A DNA stretch of 14,841 nt from contig CAZMEV010000079.1 in the NCBI GenBank assembly GCA_964565375.1, positions 1-14,841 of the forward strand, read 5' to 3'. This DNA comes from SLAN01 sp964565375 (GTDB lineage: Bacteria > Spirochaetota > Spirochaetia > DSM-27196 > SKKC01). The notes below the pieces were generated by a model. That model was not told the origin of the DNA and ran no database searches. It was given only the letters and a program-made list of their open reading frames with translations. The translations under genes were made by a program, and so were the position numbers. Within the stretch, counting starts at the first letter, position 1; every line of letters starts with the position of its first letter. Of the stretch, positions 6,670-13,977 are shown in pieces.

Positions 6670-6674
6670 CCTCC
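6670..6674 (-). promoter_or_regulatory. Ribosome binding site that sets the rpsT GTG start
   Basis: GGAGG on the minus strand, eight bases before the GTG at 6661. It decides in favour of the 86-residue S20 over the longer ATG-started reading. Confidence 0.85.
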
Positions 6675-6704
6675 GTATCTGTAGGGCTTGGATAATGAAC
6701 GCGA

Positions 6705-6733
6705 ACGCTATCAAATAAGTCGTTTTGTGTCAA
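6705..6733 (-). promoter_or_regulatory. rpsT: rpsT (and probably HU) promoter
   Basis: On the minus strand a perfect TTGACA (6728-6733) is followed after 17 bases by TAGCGT (6705-6710), which keeps T1, A2 and T6 of the -10 consensus. Transcription would start near 6698, leaving a leader of about 37 bases with the GGAGG at its end. The strong -35 is what one expects of a ribosomal protein gene. Confidence 0.6.
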
Positions 6734-6820
6734 CGCTTAACGCGAATTCCAGGATCAATGGCCAATGGGCAGGAACACGTCGTGCAACTCGACCGCATTT
6801 CCGTTACAGTCGTGCCGTTC

Positions 6821-6827
6821 GGAGGAA
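6821..6827 (+). promoter_or_regulatory. Ribosome binding site pointing to a TTG start for the acyltransferase
   Basis: GGAGGAA lies five bases before the in-frame TTG at 6833. In-frame ATGs further upstream (6725 and 6758) lack a comparable site, and the first lies within the rpsT promoter region. Confidence 0.7.
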
Positions 6828-6832
6828 TAGTT

Positions 6833-7585
6833 TTGGGCAAATTGTTCTTTATGATATACCTGCTTCCGGCATTGTTCTACTGGGATATCTCCATGAAGCT
6901 CAGGGACGCTGTAAGCCGCCGGTGGGCGCGAAGATATCTCAACCGTAGACTACCGGAGTGGTGCCGGCAGCTGCTGAACATGGCAAAGCTGTGCACTGGT
7001 TTTACCGTTAAGTTCGACCGGGATGTAGAGGGCCCGCTGTCAGGACCGGTGCTTGTCGTTTCGAACCATCAGAGTCTTATAGATATTGTGGCGGTTCGCG
7101 CTGCGCTTCCCGAACTGAATATTCGATTCGTGGCAAAGGCAGAGCTTCGAAGCTGGTTTCCCGGGGTATCACAGGCCCTGCGTCTGCAACAGCATGCACT
7201 CGTTCCGCGCAGCGGGAACGTAGAAGGAGGACTTGCTGAACTCAGGCGAATTGCCCGCATGGCGAAGACCGAAAACGTGTGCCCGGTAGTCTTTCCCGAG
7301 GGAACTCGTTCGCGAACCGCAGATGTACTGAAATTCCGCACCGGCGCAGTTCGTATCGTGCTCAATGAGCAATCAATGCCGATTCTCGTGACGGCCGTCC
7401 ACGGGGGGTACCGGCTGCGAACACTCAGAATGGTGGCAAAGAACTTCGGCAGCACCATCTACCACCTCAGTATTCTTGACCAGCTTCCCGCCCCCAACAC
7501 GAGAGCGGAATTAAATGAGTATATTGCGAAGGCTGAAGACATGATCCGCGACCGCGTGAAGCAGTGGGATGCAGAAGATAGATAG
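6833..7585 (+). CDS. plsC: 1-acyl-sn-glycerol-3-phosphate acyltransferase family protein (PlsC-like), TTG start
   Basis: This family transfers a second acyl chain to lysophosphatidate in the inner membrane, making phosphatidate for phospholipid synthesis. With the TTG start (250 aa) the protein opens with a hydrophobic segment, LFFMIYLLPALFYW, as expected for a membrane anchor. The acyltransferase motifs are clear: motif I NHQSLID with H79 and D84 (HX4D), motif II region RFVAKAEL followed by VPRSGN, motif III FPEGTRSR (residues 154-161) and motif IV region MPILVTAVHGG. The first gene of a plus-strand series, it ends 16 bases before the ABC transporter pair, so it may be co-transcribed with it. 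It is divergent from rpsT; no strong promoter of its own was found in 6662-6832. Acyl-donor specificity cannot be read from the sequence, and a related lysophospholipid acyltransferase remains possible. Confidence 0.92.
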   Translation: MGKLFFMIYLLPALFYWDISMKLRDAVSRRWARRYLNRRLPEWCRQLLNMAKLCTGFTVKFDRDVEGPLSGPVLVVSNHQSLIDIVAVRAALPELNIRFVAKAELRSWFPGVSQALRLQQHALVPRSGNVEGGLAELRRIARMAKTENVCPVVFPEGTRSRTADVLKFRTGAVRIVLNEQSMPILVTAVHGGYRLRTLRMVAKNFGSTIYHLSILDQLPAPNTRAELNEYIAKAEDMIRDRVKQWDAEDR

Positions 7586-7601
7586 GATATTGAGAACATA
7601 A

Positions 7602-9338
7602 ATGCTTAAAGAGTACCGGACCCTTCTTCCATACATGAAGCGATATCGCTGGGGCTATGTCGCAGGCATTTTCATGCTGCTGGTAACCAGCGGCGGGCAG
7701 CTTCTGGTGCCTCAGTTTATCCGCGTTTCGGTAGACATTATCGCCTCTGGAGACATCGACCTGCGAGAACTGGCGATACTCATGGGCGGCCTCGTAGGCG
7801 TTGCCATTGTAATCGGAATCGCTCGTTTCGGATGGCGCTATTTCATCCACGGAGCAAGCCGCCGAATAGAAAAGGAGTTACGCGACACACTGTTCAATCA
7901 TCTGCTCACCCTTTCAAGCAGCTTCTACGGACGAAACCGGATCGGCGACCTCATGGCGCGAGCGACCAACGACATGAACGCCATTCGAATGGCGAGCGGT
8001 ATGGCGCTCGTTGCGCTTACCGATGGCATTATGATGACAATTGCCATTCTGATAATTCTGTTTATTCAGAATCCCGGACTGGCACTCATCGTTATAATTC
8101 CTATGCCGTTCATTACATTCCTCGTTCTGGGCCTGGGAAAACTTATCGGAGCACGATTTCGTGATGTGCAGGAAGGCTTTTCGGTTCTCAGCCACCAGTC
8201 GCAGGAGGCACTCTCCGGAGTTCGGGTGATCAAGAGTTTCGTAAAGAACACCTACTTCCTCGGCCGATTCCGGCGCGTAAATGACGATTACCAGGACCGC
8301 AACATGCGACTGGTGCGAATCTGGGGCATGTTCTTCCCCATGGTAACGTTTCTTTCGGGCATTACATCGCTTCTACTGCTTCGCTTCGGTGGTGAATCGG
8401 TGGTTCTCGAAGAGATCAGCGCGGGCGACTTCGTGGCCACCTTGAGTTATCTCGAAATGATGATCTGGCCCATGCTCGGAATGGGGTTCACCGTAAATCT
8501 TATCCAGCGCGGTGGTGCTAGCCTTGCCCGGGTCAATCAGATTCTCTCGGAAGAACCGGACATTCAAAGTCCCGAGAATGGCGTGCGCCCCGAGATTTCC
8601 GGCCACATAAGCGTGCGTGACCTGACCTACACATACCCCGATGGCGAAAAGCCGGCTCTCGAACATGTATCCTTCGACGTGCCGGCCGGTGGTATTCTCG
8701 GAATACTTGGACGTACCGGAAGCGGCAAAAGCACCCTGCTGAAACTGTTCCCCCGGCTGCTTGATCCGCCTCGGGGCACCATCTTTCTCGATGGATTCGA
8801 CGTACACGATTACGATCTGCAATGGCTGAGATCCCGCTTTGCCATAGTAGCTCAGGACACCTTTCTGTTTTCGCAGTCGGTCAAAGACAATATCGGATTC
8901 GGAATGGACAAGTTCGACGAGGAGCGCATCCATCACGTGGCCGAAGTATCAACAATCGACCGTGATATCGAGACCTTTCCCTTGGGCTGGGATACCCAGG
9001 TCGGAGAACGGGGCATTACCTTAAGCGGCGGACAGAAACAGCGTGTGAGCATTTCACGGGCCCTGGCCACAGGACGCGAAATCCTCGTCTTCGACGACGC
9101 TCTCAGTGCGGTCGATACCGAGACCGAAGAACGGATTCTTAACCAGCTGCTCGAAGAACGCGGCGGAAAGACAAGCATTGTAATCAGTCATCGCGTTTCT
9201 ACCCTGAAAAACGCAGACAGGATTATCGTCCTCGAGCGCGGCAGGGTCATTCAACAGGGCACGCATGAGCAGCTCATCGCCGACGAAAACGGGTTCTACG
9301 CAGAAATCGCAGCGCTCCAGCGCCTTGAAGAAGAGTAA
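7602..9338 (+). CDS. ABC exporter half-transporter, subunit A (degenerate Walker B glutamate)
   Basis: A 578-residue type IV ABC half-transporter: six membrane helices in residues ~15-310, then a nucleotide-binding domain. The NBD has Walker A GRTGSGKS (370-377), Q-loop AQDTFLFSQ, a canonical signature LSGGQ (474-478), Walker B ILVFDD with D498, and switch H530. The catalytic glutamate that should follow D498 is an aspartate (D499), as in the non-consensus subunits of heterodimeric exporters such as TM287/288 and BmrCD. The partner is the next gene, two bases downstream. Together they should export drugs, lipids or peptides across the inner membrane; the substrate is not evident. A weak GAGAA precedes the ATG. 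Confidence 0.93.
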   Translation: MLKEYRTLLPYMKRYRWGYVAGIFMLLVTSGGQLLVPQFIRVSVDIIASGDIDLRELAILMGGLVGVAIVIGIARFGWRYFIHGASRRIEKELRDTLFNHLLTLSSSFYGRNRIGDLMARATNDMNAIRMASGMALVALTDGIMMTIAILIILFIQNPGLALIVIIPMPFITFLVLGLGKLIGARFRDVQEGFSVLSHQSQEALSGVRVIKSFVKNTYFLGRFRRVNDDYQDRNMRLVRIWGMFFPMVTFLSGITSLLLLRFGGESVVLEEISAGDFVATLSYLEMMIWPMLGMGFTVNLIQRGGASLARVNQILSEEPDIQSPENGVRPEISGHISVRDLTYTYPDGEKPALEHVSFDVPAGGILGILGRTGSGKSTLLKLFPRLLDPPRGTIFLDGFDVHDYDLQWLRSRFAIVAQDTFLFSQSVKDNIGFGMDKFDEERIHHVAEVSTIDRDIETFPLGWDTQVGERGITLSGGQKQRVSISRALATGREILVFDDALSAVDTETEERILNQLLEERGGKTSIVISHRVSTLKNADRIIVLERGRVIQQGTHEQLIADENGFYAEIAALQRLEEE

Positions 9339-9340
9339 CC

Positions 9341-11485
9341 ATGGAAGAGGAAAAGGTAATTTCCGGGTACAACCCCGAACTCATGCGCAGGTTGCTGCGT
9401 TTTCTCGCGCCGTACAAGTGGCGCTTTCTGATCGCCATTGTTGCGCTGATTCTCGCAACGATCGGAGAGCTCTCTATTCCAATTGTTATACAGCGGACCG
9501 TCGACGATTATCTTGTCCGCAACTGGGCACGAATGCCTGAGAATGCTACCGATACCGAAGATCTTGACAGCGTCGAGCTCACCGGGGAAGAGCCGGCAAT
9601 CGAGGGCTACATTTACGTTGTCGAACAGCGGATGAACGACCTGACCGAGGTTGAACGGGAAAGGCTGGAGGAACAGGGAATTATCGACGACCAGCGCTTC
9701 TACGTTTTCGAGGTCAATTCCGAAGAAAAGCTCGGCGTCATTGATTCGCACGCCGAATATTTTCGCGTATCCGATGATGTTCCCGAAGACCTGGACCTGG
9801 ACGACGGGACAATGCCTCATGTATTCGGCCACGCAGCCATCCTCGTTGAGGATTTACGGACTCTTTCTGCCGAGGAACGTGCAATTGTTCGAGCCGACGA
9901 CCTCGATGGGCTCGTATTCATGACAACGATCTTCTTTTTCGTCCTGATAAGCGTGCTCGTTTTAAGCTTCACACAGGTCTATCTTCTTGCCCTTACCGGC
10001 CAGGGCATCATGAAGGATATGCGCCTTGCCCTTTTTCGCCACATAACAACGCAGCATCTCGACTACCTTAACCGCAACCCGGTTGGCAAAATGGTCACGC
10101 GCATTACCAACGACGTAGAGACCATTAATGAACTGTTTCAAAACGTCCTGAGCAATCTCATCCGCGATCTTACCCGCATGATCGGTGTCATTTTCGCGCT
10201 GTTCATTCTCAGCACGCGCCTCGGGAGTGTGACCGTTCTGACCCTTCCTCCCGTAATTATCGCATTCGCCTACTTCCGCCGTCGCGCCCGCGACGCATTC
10301 CGTGAAGTTCGCCTTTGGGTCAGCCGGGTCAATACGTATCTGAGTGAACGTCTTTCGGGCATGGGTGTTGTCCAGATGTTCACCCAGGAAGAGTCAACCG
10401 GAGAACGCTTCGAGCGGGACAACGAACAACTAATGAAAGCAAGCCTCGGCGAAATGTACGTCATGGCGACATTCAGACCCATTGTCGACCTTCTGTCCAA
10501 TGTTTCTATTGCGGTCATCATCTATTTTGGCGCCGCCTTTTTTGTACAGGGCTGGGTCAGCCTCGGGATCGTTATTGCCTATGTCAACTATATCCGGCTG
10601 TTCTATCAGCCGGTCATGAGTATCTCGGAGCAGTTCACGATCCTTCAGTCAGCAATGGCAGGCGGCGAGCGAGTATTCCAGATCCTCGATGACCGCGAAG
10701 AAATCCCGGACACCGGAACACGGGATCTGCCTCGGCCACTTCGCGGCGAAGTAGAGTTCGATTCGGTCGACTTTGCATACAAACCAGGCACACCGGTGCT
10801 TCGTGATCTCAGTTTCAGGATACAACCGGGCGAGATGGTAGCCATTGTCGGTTACACCGGCGCGGGTAAGACCACAATTGCCAACCTTCTTACGAGACTC
10901 TGGGACATACAGTCAGGTTCCATTCGCCTCGACGGGATCGATATCCGCGATGTGCGGCTTGCTGACCTCAGAGCAAACGTACAGCCGATTCAGCAGGACG
11001 TTTTTCTGTTCAGCCAGTCTATTGAGGACAACATACGTCTTGGATCCGATATCTCCGACGAACAGGTCCGCGAGGCATGCCGCATCGTCCAGGTGCATGA
11101 TTTCATTGAATCACTGCCGGACGGATACCGTACCCAGCTCAATGAAGGTGCAACCAACATTTCGACCGGTCAGCGGCAGCTTCTGAGCTTTGCCCGCGTA
11201 CTTGCTCACAACCCCCGCGTCATCATCATGGATGAGGCGACCTCGAACATAGACACGGAAACCGAGCAACTCATCCAGAGAGCCATGTTCGCAGTAATGG
11301 AGGGGCGGACCAGCCTCGTAATCGCCCATCGCCTTTCCACGATCCGCCATGCAGACCGAATCCTCGTTCTCAGTCACGGGCAGCTCGTCGAGGAAGGAAC
11401 GCACGAAGCACTGATTTCTGAACGCGGTCTCTACTATAACCTGTATCGGCTGCAATATCAGGAACAGGATGATACTGTAGGTTGA
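9341..11485 (+). CDS. ABC exporter half-transporter, subunit B, with inserted extracytoplasmic domain (BmrD-like)
   Basis: A 714-residue partner of the preceding half-transporter. TM1 starts at W27; TM2 begins only near residue 191. The ~130 residues between are strongly acidic (many Glu/Asp, e.g. ENATDTEDLDSVELTGEE) and would lie outside the inner membrane, as does the shorter insert in Bacillus BmrD (YheH). The NBD has Walker A GYTGAGKT (504-511), signature ISTGQ (607-611, altered from LSGGQ), Walker B VIIMDE with D631 and intact catalytic E632, D-loop SNID and switch H663. So this subunit supplies the catalytic Walker B and a weakened signature, complementary to its partner. The ATG is two bases after the upstream stop, with GAAGAAGAG as the likely binding site, implying coupled translation. 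An extra domain of this size points to a specialised function such as substrate capture or periplasmic protein contact. Confidence 0.93.
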   Translation: MEEEKVISGYNPELMRRLLRFLAPYKWRFLIAIVALILATIGELSIPIVIQRTVDDYLVRNWARMPENATDTEDLDSVELTGEEPAIEGYIYVVEQRMNDLTEVERERLEEQGIIDDQRFYVFEVNSEEKLGVIDSHAEYFRVSDDVPEDLDLDDGTMPHVFGHAAILVEDLRTLSAEERAIVRADDLDGLVFMTTIFFFVLISVLVLSFTQVYLLALTGQGIMKDMRLALFRHITTQHLDYLNRNPVGKMVTRITNDVETINELFQNVLSNLIRDLTRMIGVIFALFILSTRLGSVTVLTLPPVIIAFAYFRRRARDAFREVRLWVSRVNTYLSERLSGMGVVQMFTQEESTGERFERDNEQLMKASLGEMYVMATFRPIVDLLSNVSIAVIIYFGAAFFVQGWVSLGIVIAYVNYIRLFYQPVMSISEQFTILQSAMAGGERVFQILDDREEIPDTGTRDLPRPLRGEVEFDSVDFAYKPGTPVLRDLSFRIQPGEMVAIVGYTGAGKTTIANLLTRLWDIQSGSIRLDGIDIRDVRLADLRANVQPIQQDVFLFSQSIEDNIRLGSDISDEQVREACRIVQVHDFIESLPDGYRTQLNEGATNISTGQRQLLSFARVLAHNPRVIIMDEATSNIDTETEQLIQRAMFAVMEGRTSLVIAHRLSTIRHADRILVLSHGQLVEEGTHEALISERGLYYNLYRLQYQEQDDTVG

Positions 11486-11518
11486 TGGTTTCCCCACGCG
11501 CACGCCGTGGGGAACCAT
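11485..11518 (+). terminator. Strong hairpin at the end of the acyltransferase-ABC operon
   Basis: The stem ATGGTT-CCCCACG / CGTGGGGAACCAT is 13 base pairs with one bulged T and a seven-base loop. It begins on the last base of the ABC subunit B stop codon. Neither strand has a U-run after it. It separates two convergent operons and is the best terminator candidate in the window, perhaps factor-assisted or a 3'-end stabiliser. The remaining bases to 11599 show nothing notable. Confidence 0.5.
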
Positions 11519-11599
11519 CCCGTCATTCGTGTCGAACAGCCCTTTTCCGCGGTTTCAGCAGGCCCGCAGCCGACTCATACCTGACTACCGGGGCGGATA

Positions 11600-12118
11600 C
11601 TACTGGACAAGATCTACGAGCAGCCCGTTGATCTCATCAATACGCGCGAGCAGGTCGAGCTGCTCGGTCTGCGTCCGCATAAGTCCGACCGCAAGACGAT
11701 CGAGTTTCTGATTTACCATGGAAACAAGCGTAAACCGCTTTCGCTTCAGGATATTGCGACCGCTTTCCTTACGCTCGAGCCCGTACGCGCCGGAAACCAC
11801 ATCGTTCAGGAATTCCTGAACAAGTCTCCGGTATTCCTGCAGATTGGACAGGTTCGGATCGCGCTTGAGCCGCTCACCAAACGAATGAATCGCGTCGAGC
11901 TGTTCCTGAACCTTTTCATGCCCTACCGTCTGCGAAGCAATGAACTCGCTGAACGAACCGGCTTCCGCCTTACGGCCTTCTTCGGTTGAAGTACGGGATC
12001 GTGAGGAACGCGCCTTTTTTGCACGGTCGCTCTTCTGATCCTTTTCCGACTCACCCTGTTTAGTACTTGCTTCCTTGAACGCGTTAAAATAACTACCCGG
12101 CTCTATCCGATCGAGCAT
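11600..12118 (-). CDS. DUF327 (YaaR-family) protein
   Basis: A 172-residue soluble protein. Residues 1-60 are low-complexity and charged (Lys/Ser/Glu-rich, KKARSSRSRTS). Residues ~60-172 are helical and match the DUF327/YaaR pattern as I recall it: FLNDVVSGAYGLERKESG followed by KRKRFTLVSMVNQKLDRLAV and a C-terminal hydrophobic helix LDLLARIDEINGLLVDLVQ. The family has no established biochemical function. The ATG at 12118 has AGGGTGG directly upstream, in the 11-base gap after the bactofilin. As third gene of the M23 - bactofilin - DUF327 cassette it is probably co-translated with the scaffold and may bind it. This is association by neighbourhood, not shown by any motif. Confidence 0.75.
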   Translation of the reverse strand: MLDRIEPGSYFNAFKEASTKQGESEKDQKSDRAKKARSSRSRTSTEEGRKAEAGSFSEFIASQTVGHEKVQEQLDAIHSFGERLKRDPNLSNLQEYRRLVQEFLNDVVSGAYGLERKESGRNILKRKRFTLVSMVNQKLDRLAVGLMRTQTEQLDLLARIDEINGLLVDLVQ

Positions 12119-12129
12119 ACCACCCTGCC

Positions 12130-12684
12130 TTAGTCCGAGCGATCGGGATCGAACTCCGCAGGACTGCGAACCCTTTCGTTCGTGCCGTAGTCGATCGTCG
12201 CGAACGGATCGTCTTCTCCACCTATGGAGAAGGACTCCGCCGGTCGAAAGACGCCCTGACTCACGGCGGAGCCACTGCCTTTCAGCCGGCGCAGGCGACG
12301 CTCAAACTCGTCTACACCCGTGACGATGCAGCGTCCGTGGATCACAGTCCCCTCCTCGGCAATCATCCGCGGCGCGTGCAGATCACCAATTACAATCGCC
12401 GACGACAGCACGATGAGCTTGCTCGTGCAGAATACTTCGCCGCGAAGTATTCCACCGATAACAACAACGCTCGCTTCGATACTGCAGTCTGCGCGACCAC
12501 CATGCCCGACAATCACCTTGCCCGAGGTCCGGATCGTACCACTGTAATCGCCGTCGATGCGGAGCAGTCCCGACAATTCGAGATCGCCGCGGAAGTGTGT
12601 ACCCTCGCCGACTAGCGAGTTAATAAGTTTTCCCTCTGTCGAATCATTTCGCGAACCAAGCACGTCGAACCTATACTCCTGCAC
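12130..12684 (-). CDS. Bactofilin, second copy, GTG start, beside a LytM-domain gene
   Basis: A 184-residue bactofilin: opening GKLINSLVGEGTHFRGDLEL, then SGLLRIDGDYSGTI, GKVIVGHGGRADCSIEASVVVIGGILRGEV and GDLHAPRMIAEEGTVIHGR, each a turn of the beta-helix, followed by an acidic, probably disordered C-terminal tail of ~50 residues (GGEDDPFATIDYG). It differs from the bactofilin at 801 in tail and context. The GTG at 12684 is three bases past the M23 stop (12688) but lacks a good Shine-Dalgarno; a second GTG at 12663 has AGGAG 12 bases upstream and would drop seven residues. The spacing implies translational coupling with the M23 gene, and such pairs are known from curvature and stalk systems (e.g. 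Helicobacter CcmA/Csd, Hyphomonas BacA/LmdC), where the filament localises a wall enzyme. Confidence 0.92.
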   Translation of the reverse strand: MQEYRFDVLGSRNDSTEGKLINSLVGEGTHFRGDLELSGLLRIDGDYSGTIRTSGKVIVGHGGRADCSIEASVVVIGGILRGEVFCTSKLIVLSSAIVIGDLHAPRMIAEEGTVIHGRCIVTGVDEFERRLRRLKGSGSAVSQGVFRPAESFSIGGEDDPFATIDYGTNERVRSPAEFDPDRSD

Positions 12685-12687
12685 CTG

Positions 12688-13710
12688 TCAGCGACTGCTG
12701 ACATCCGCGGGCAAATCATCCCTCATGAACTCACTCAGCGCCGAGCGAATCATAAGGAATGAATCCGGATCAACGTTTTCGGTACCCAGCCAAATCTCGA
12801 ACCCCAACTGGGGTTCAACGGCCCGGCCAGTTGATCCTACAACTCCTACCGTCTGTCCCTGACTCACCTGATCTCCCGAGCGAACACGAACCTGCTGCAG
12901 GTGAGAATACCGGGTCCGGAATCCGAATCCATGCTCCACCTCGACAAACCAACCGTGCTCTTCCGAATCAAAGTCGACCCGTGACACGCGTCCATGAGCA
13001 CTTGAGACCACAGGCGCCCCCGGCACGTCCCACACAATAAGACCGTGATTCATGGAAAAGTCACCGGTAATCGGATCGGTACTCGGTCCCCAGTTGCTGC
13101 GGATTCTCCCGCGGCCACCTTCAAGGGGCCAAAGCACGGGAAGTTCAGTCAGATATTCGCTCTCCTCCGCGATACGATTTGCGAGTTCCTCCAGAGGCCC
13201 GGCGATCTCGTCGAGCATCCCCGAAACGGAAGAGACGTAAAGACTTTCAAGAAGCTCCTCGTCACTTACTTCGCGCAGATCCTGAAACTCGGAGAAATCG
13301 CCGATTCCGTTGGCGGGTACCTGTTCATCCGATGTCTCGATTCCCAACCGGTCAAGCGCCGGCGCGAGTTCACTTTGAAACTCTTCCGCGCCACCCCGAA
13401 GTCCCGCGACCGACTGGTGTACATTCCGAAGGCCTTCCTGCATCTCCTCAAGCTCTTCAGTGCGCTCGCTCACCGCCTGGGTTCGACTCGAGTATATGGT
13501 CGACGCGTAGAAAAACGCCGAAATCACTGCAAATGCAAGCACACCGATTACGAGAAACGCAGCAGCCGTTACCCTCAGATTAACGATACGACTTTCGGAG
13601 TGAGGAATAAGCATGACCGTGAATCGGCCTGCTCCCTCCCTGGATTGACGCCGGCGGCGTGTTCCGGAGGCTTGTGACGGTGTCCGTGATCGCGACGATG
13701 AAAGCTTCAA
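12688..13710 (-). CDS. Membrane-anchored LytM/M23-domain protein lacking the zinc ligands, TTG start
   Basis: A 340-residue protein: basic cytoplasmic N-terminus, a single membrane helix (~48-69), a coiled-coil-like region (~75-125), a helical linker and a C-terminal LytM/M23 fold (~205-325). In active M23 enzymes the motifs are HxGxD, YxHL and HLHFE. Here the first reads N-H-G-L-I, with N221 for the ligand His and I225 for the ligand Asp. Y-S-H-L is kept (H270). The last reads Q-L-G-F-E, with Q301 and G303 in place of the two His residues. All three zinc ligands are thus absent, so it is probably not a peptidase but a scaffold or activator of another wall hydrolase, as EnvC and NlpD are. The start is TTG (13710) with GAGAGGG four bases upstream. 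It leads the bactofilin-DUF327 operon. Confidence 0.9.
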   Translation of the reverse strand: MKLSSSRSRTPSQASGTRRRRQSREGAGRFTVMLIPHSESRIVNLRVTAAAFLVIGVLAFAVISAFFYASTIYSSRTQAVSERTEELEEMQEGLRNVHQSVAGLRGGAEEFQSELAPALDRLGIETSDEQVPANGIGDFSEFQDLREVSDEELLESLYVSSVSGMLDEIAGPLEELANRIAEESEYLTELPVLWPLEGGRGRIRSNWGPSTDPITGDFSMNHGLIVWDVPGAPVVSSAHGRVSRVDFDSEEHGWFVEVEHGFGFRTRYSHLQQVRVRSGDQVSQGQTVGVVGSTGRAVEPQLGFEIWLGTENVDPDSFLMIRSALSEFMRDDLPADVSSR

Positions 13711-13714
13711 TGCA

Positions 13715-13721
13715 CCCTCTC
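13715..13721 (-). promoter_or_regulatory. Ribosome binding site for the TTG start of the LytM-domain gene
   Basis: GAGAGGG on the minus strand, four bases ahead of the TTG at 13710. The next in-frame ATG (residue 33) would remove the basic N-terminus and has no comparable site. Confidence 0.6.
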
Positions 13722-13736
13722 AGATTTTGAATCAAA

Positions 13737-13766
13737 ACGATACCATGCGGCTGTTTACACTGTCAA
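13737..13766 (-). promoter_or_regulatory. Promoter of the LytM - bactofilin - DUF327 operon
   Basis: On the minus strand a perfect TTGACA (13761-13766) is followed after 18 bases by TATCGT (13737-13742), which keeps T1, A2, T3 and T6 of the -10 box. Transcription would begin near 13730, about 20 bases before the TTG start codon. Confidence 0.55.
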
Positions 13767-13844
13767 AGCAGCTTGTTTCTCATATCTTCTGTGCCCATTG
13801 GTACAATACTGGTGAAACTGATCACTATAATGCTCCTGGACGAG

Positions 13845-13873
13845 TTGACTGCCCCATACAAACATCGTATGCT
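13845..13873 (+). promoter_or_regulatory. Promoter of the TatD-family gene
   Basis: TTGACT (13845-13850), a 17-base spacer and TATGCT (13868-13873) on the plus strand. Transcription would begin near 13880, leaving a leader of about 98 bases. A perfect TATAAT at 13826-13831 upstream has no matching -35 and is probably incidental or secondary. Confidence 0.55.
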
Positions 13874-13977
13874 TTCGACTGTAGAAAACGTACACTACAA
13901 TCGCTGCCGCGAAATGGAATGCCCGTGCAGTTGCGCGGTCGATTTCACCTATACTAATCCACGGAAATTCGAACGTT

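Noticed and set aside
8373..8936. A 187-residue minus-strand frame within ABC subunit A.
   Set aside because: Shadow of the strongly conserved NBD-coding sequence on the other strand.
13045..13677. A 210-residue plus-strand frame opposite the LytM-domain gene.
   Set aside because: Antisense to a gene with clear domains, promoter and operon context; no recognisable family.
13826..13831. A perfect TATAAT as the main promoter of the TatD gene.
   Set aside because: There is no matching -35 at 15-19 bases; the pair at 13845-13873 is better.
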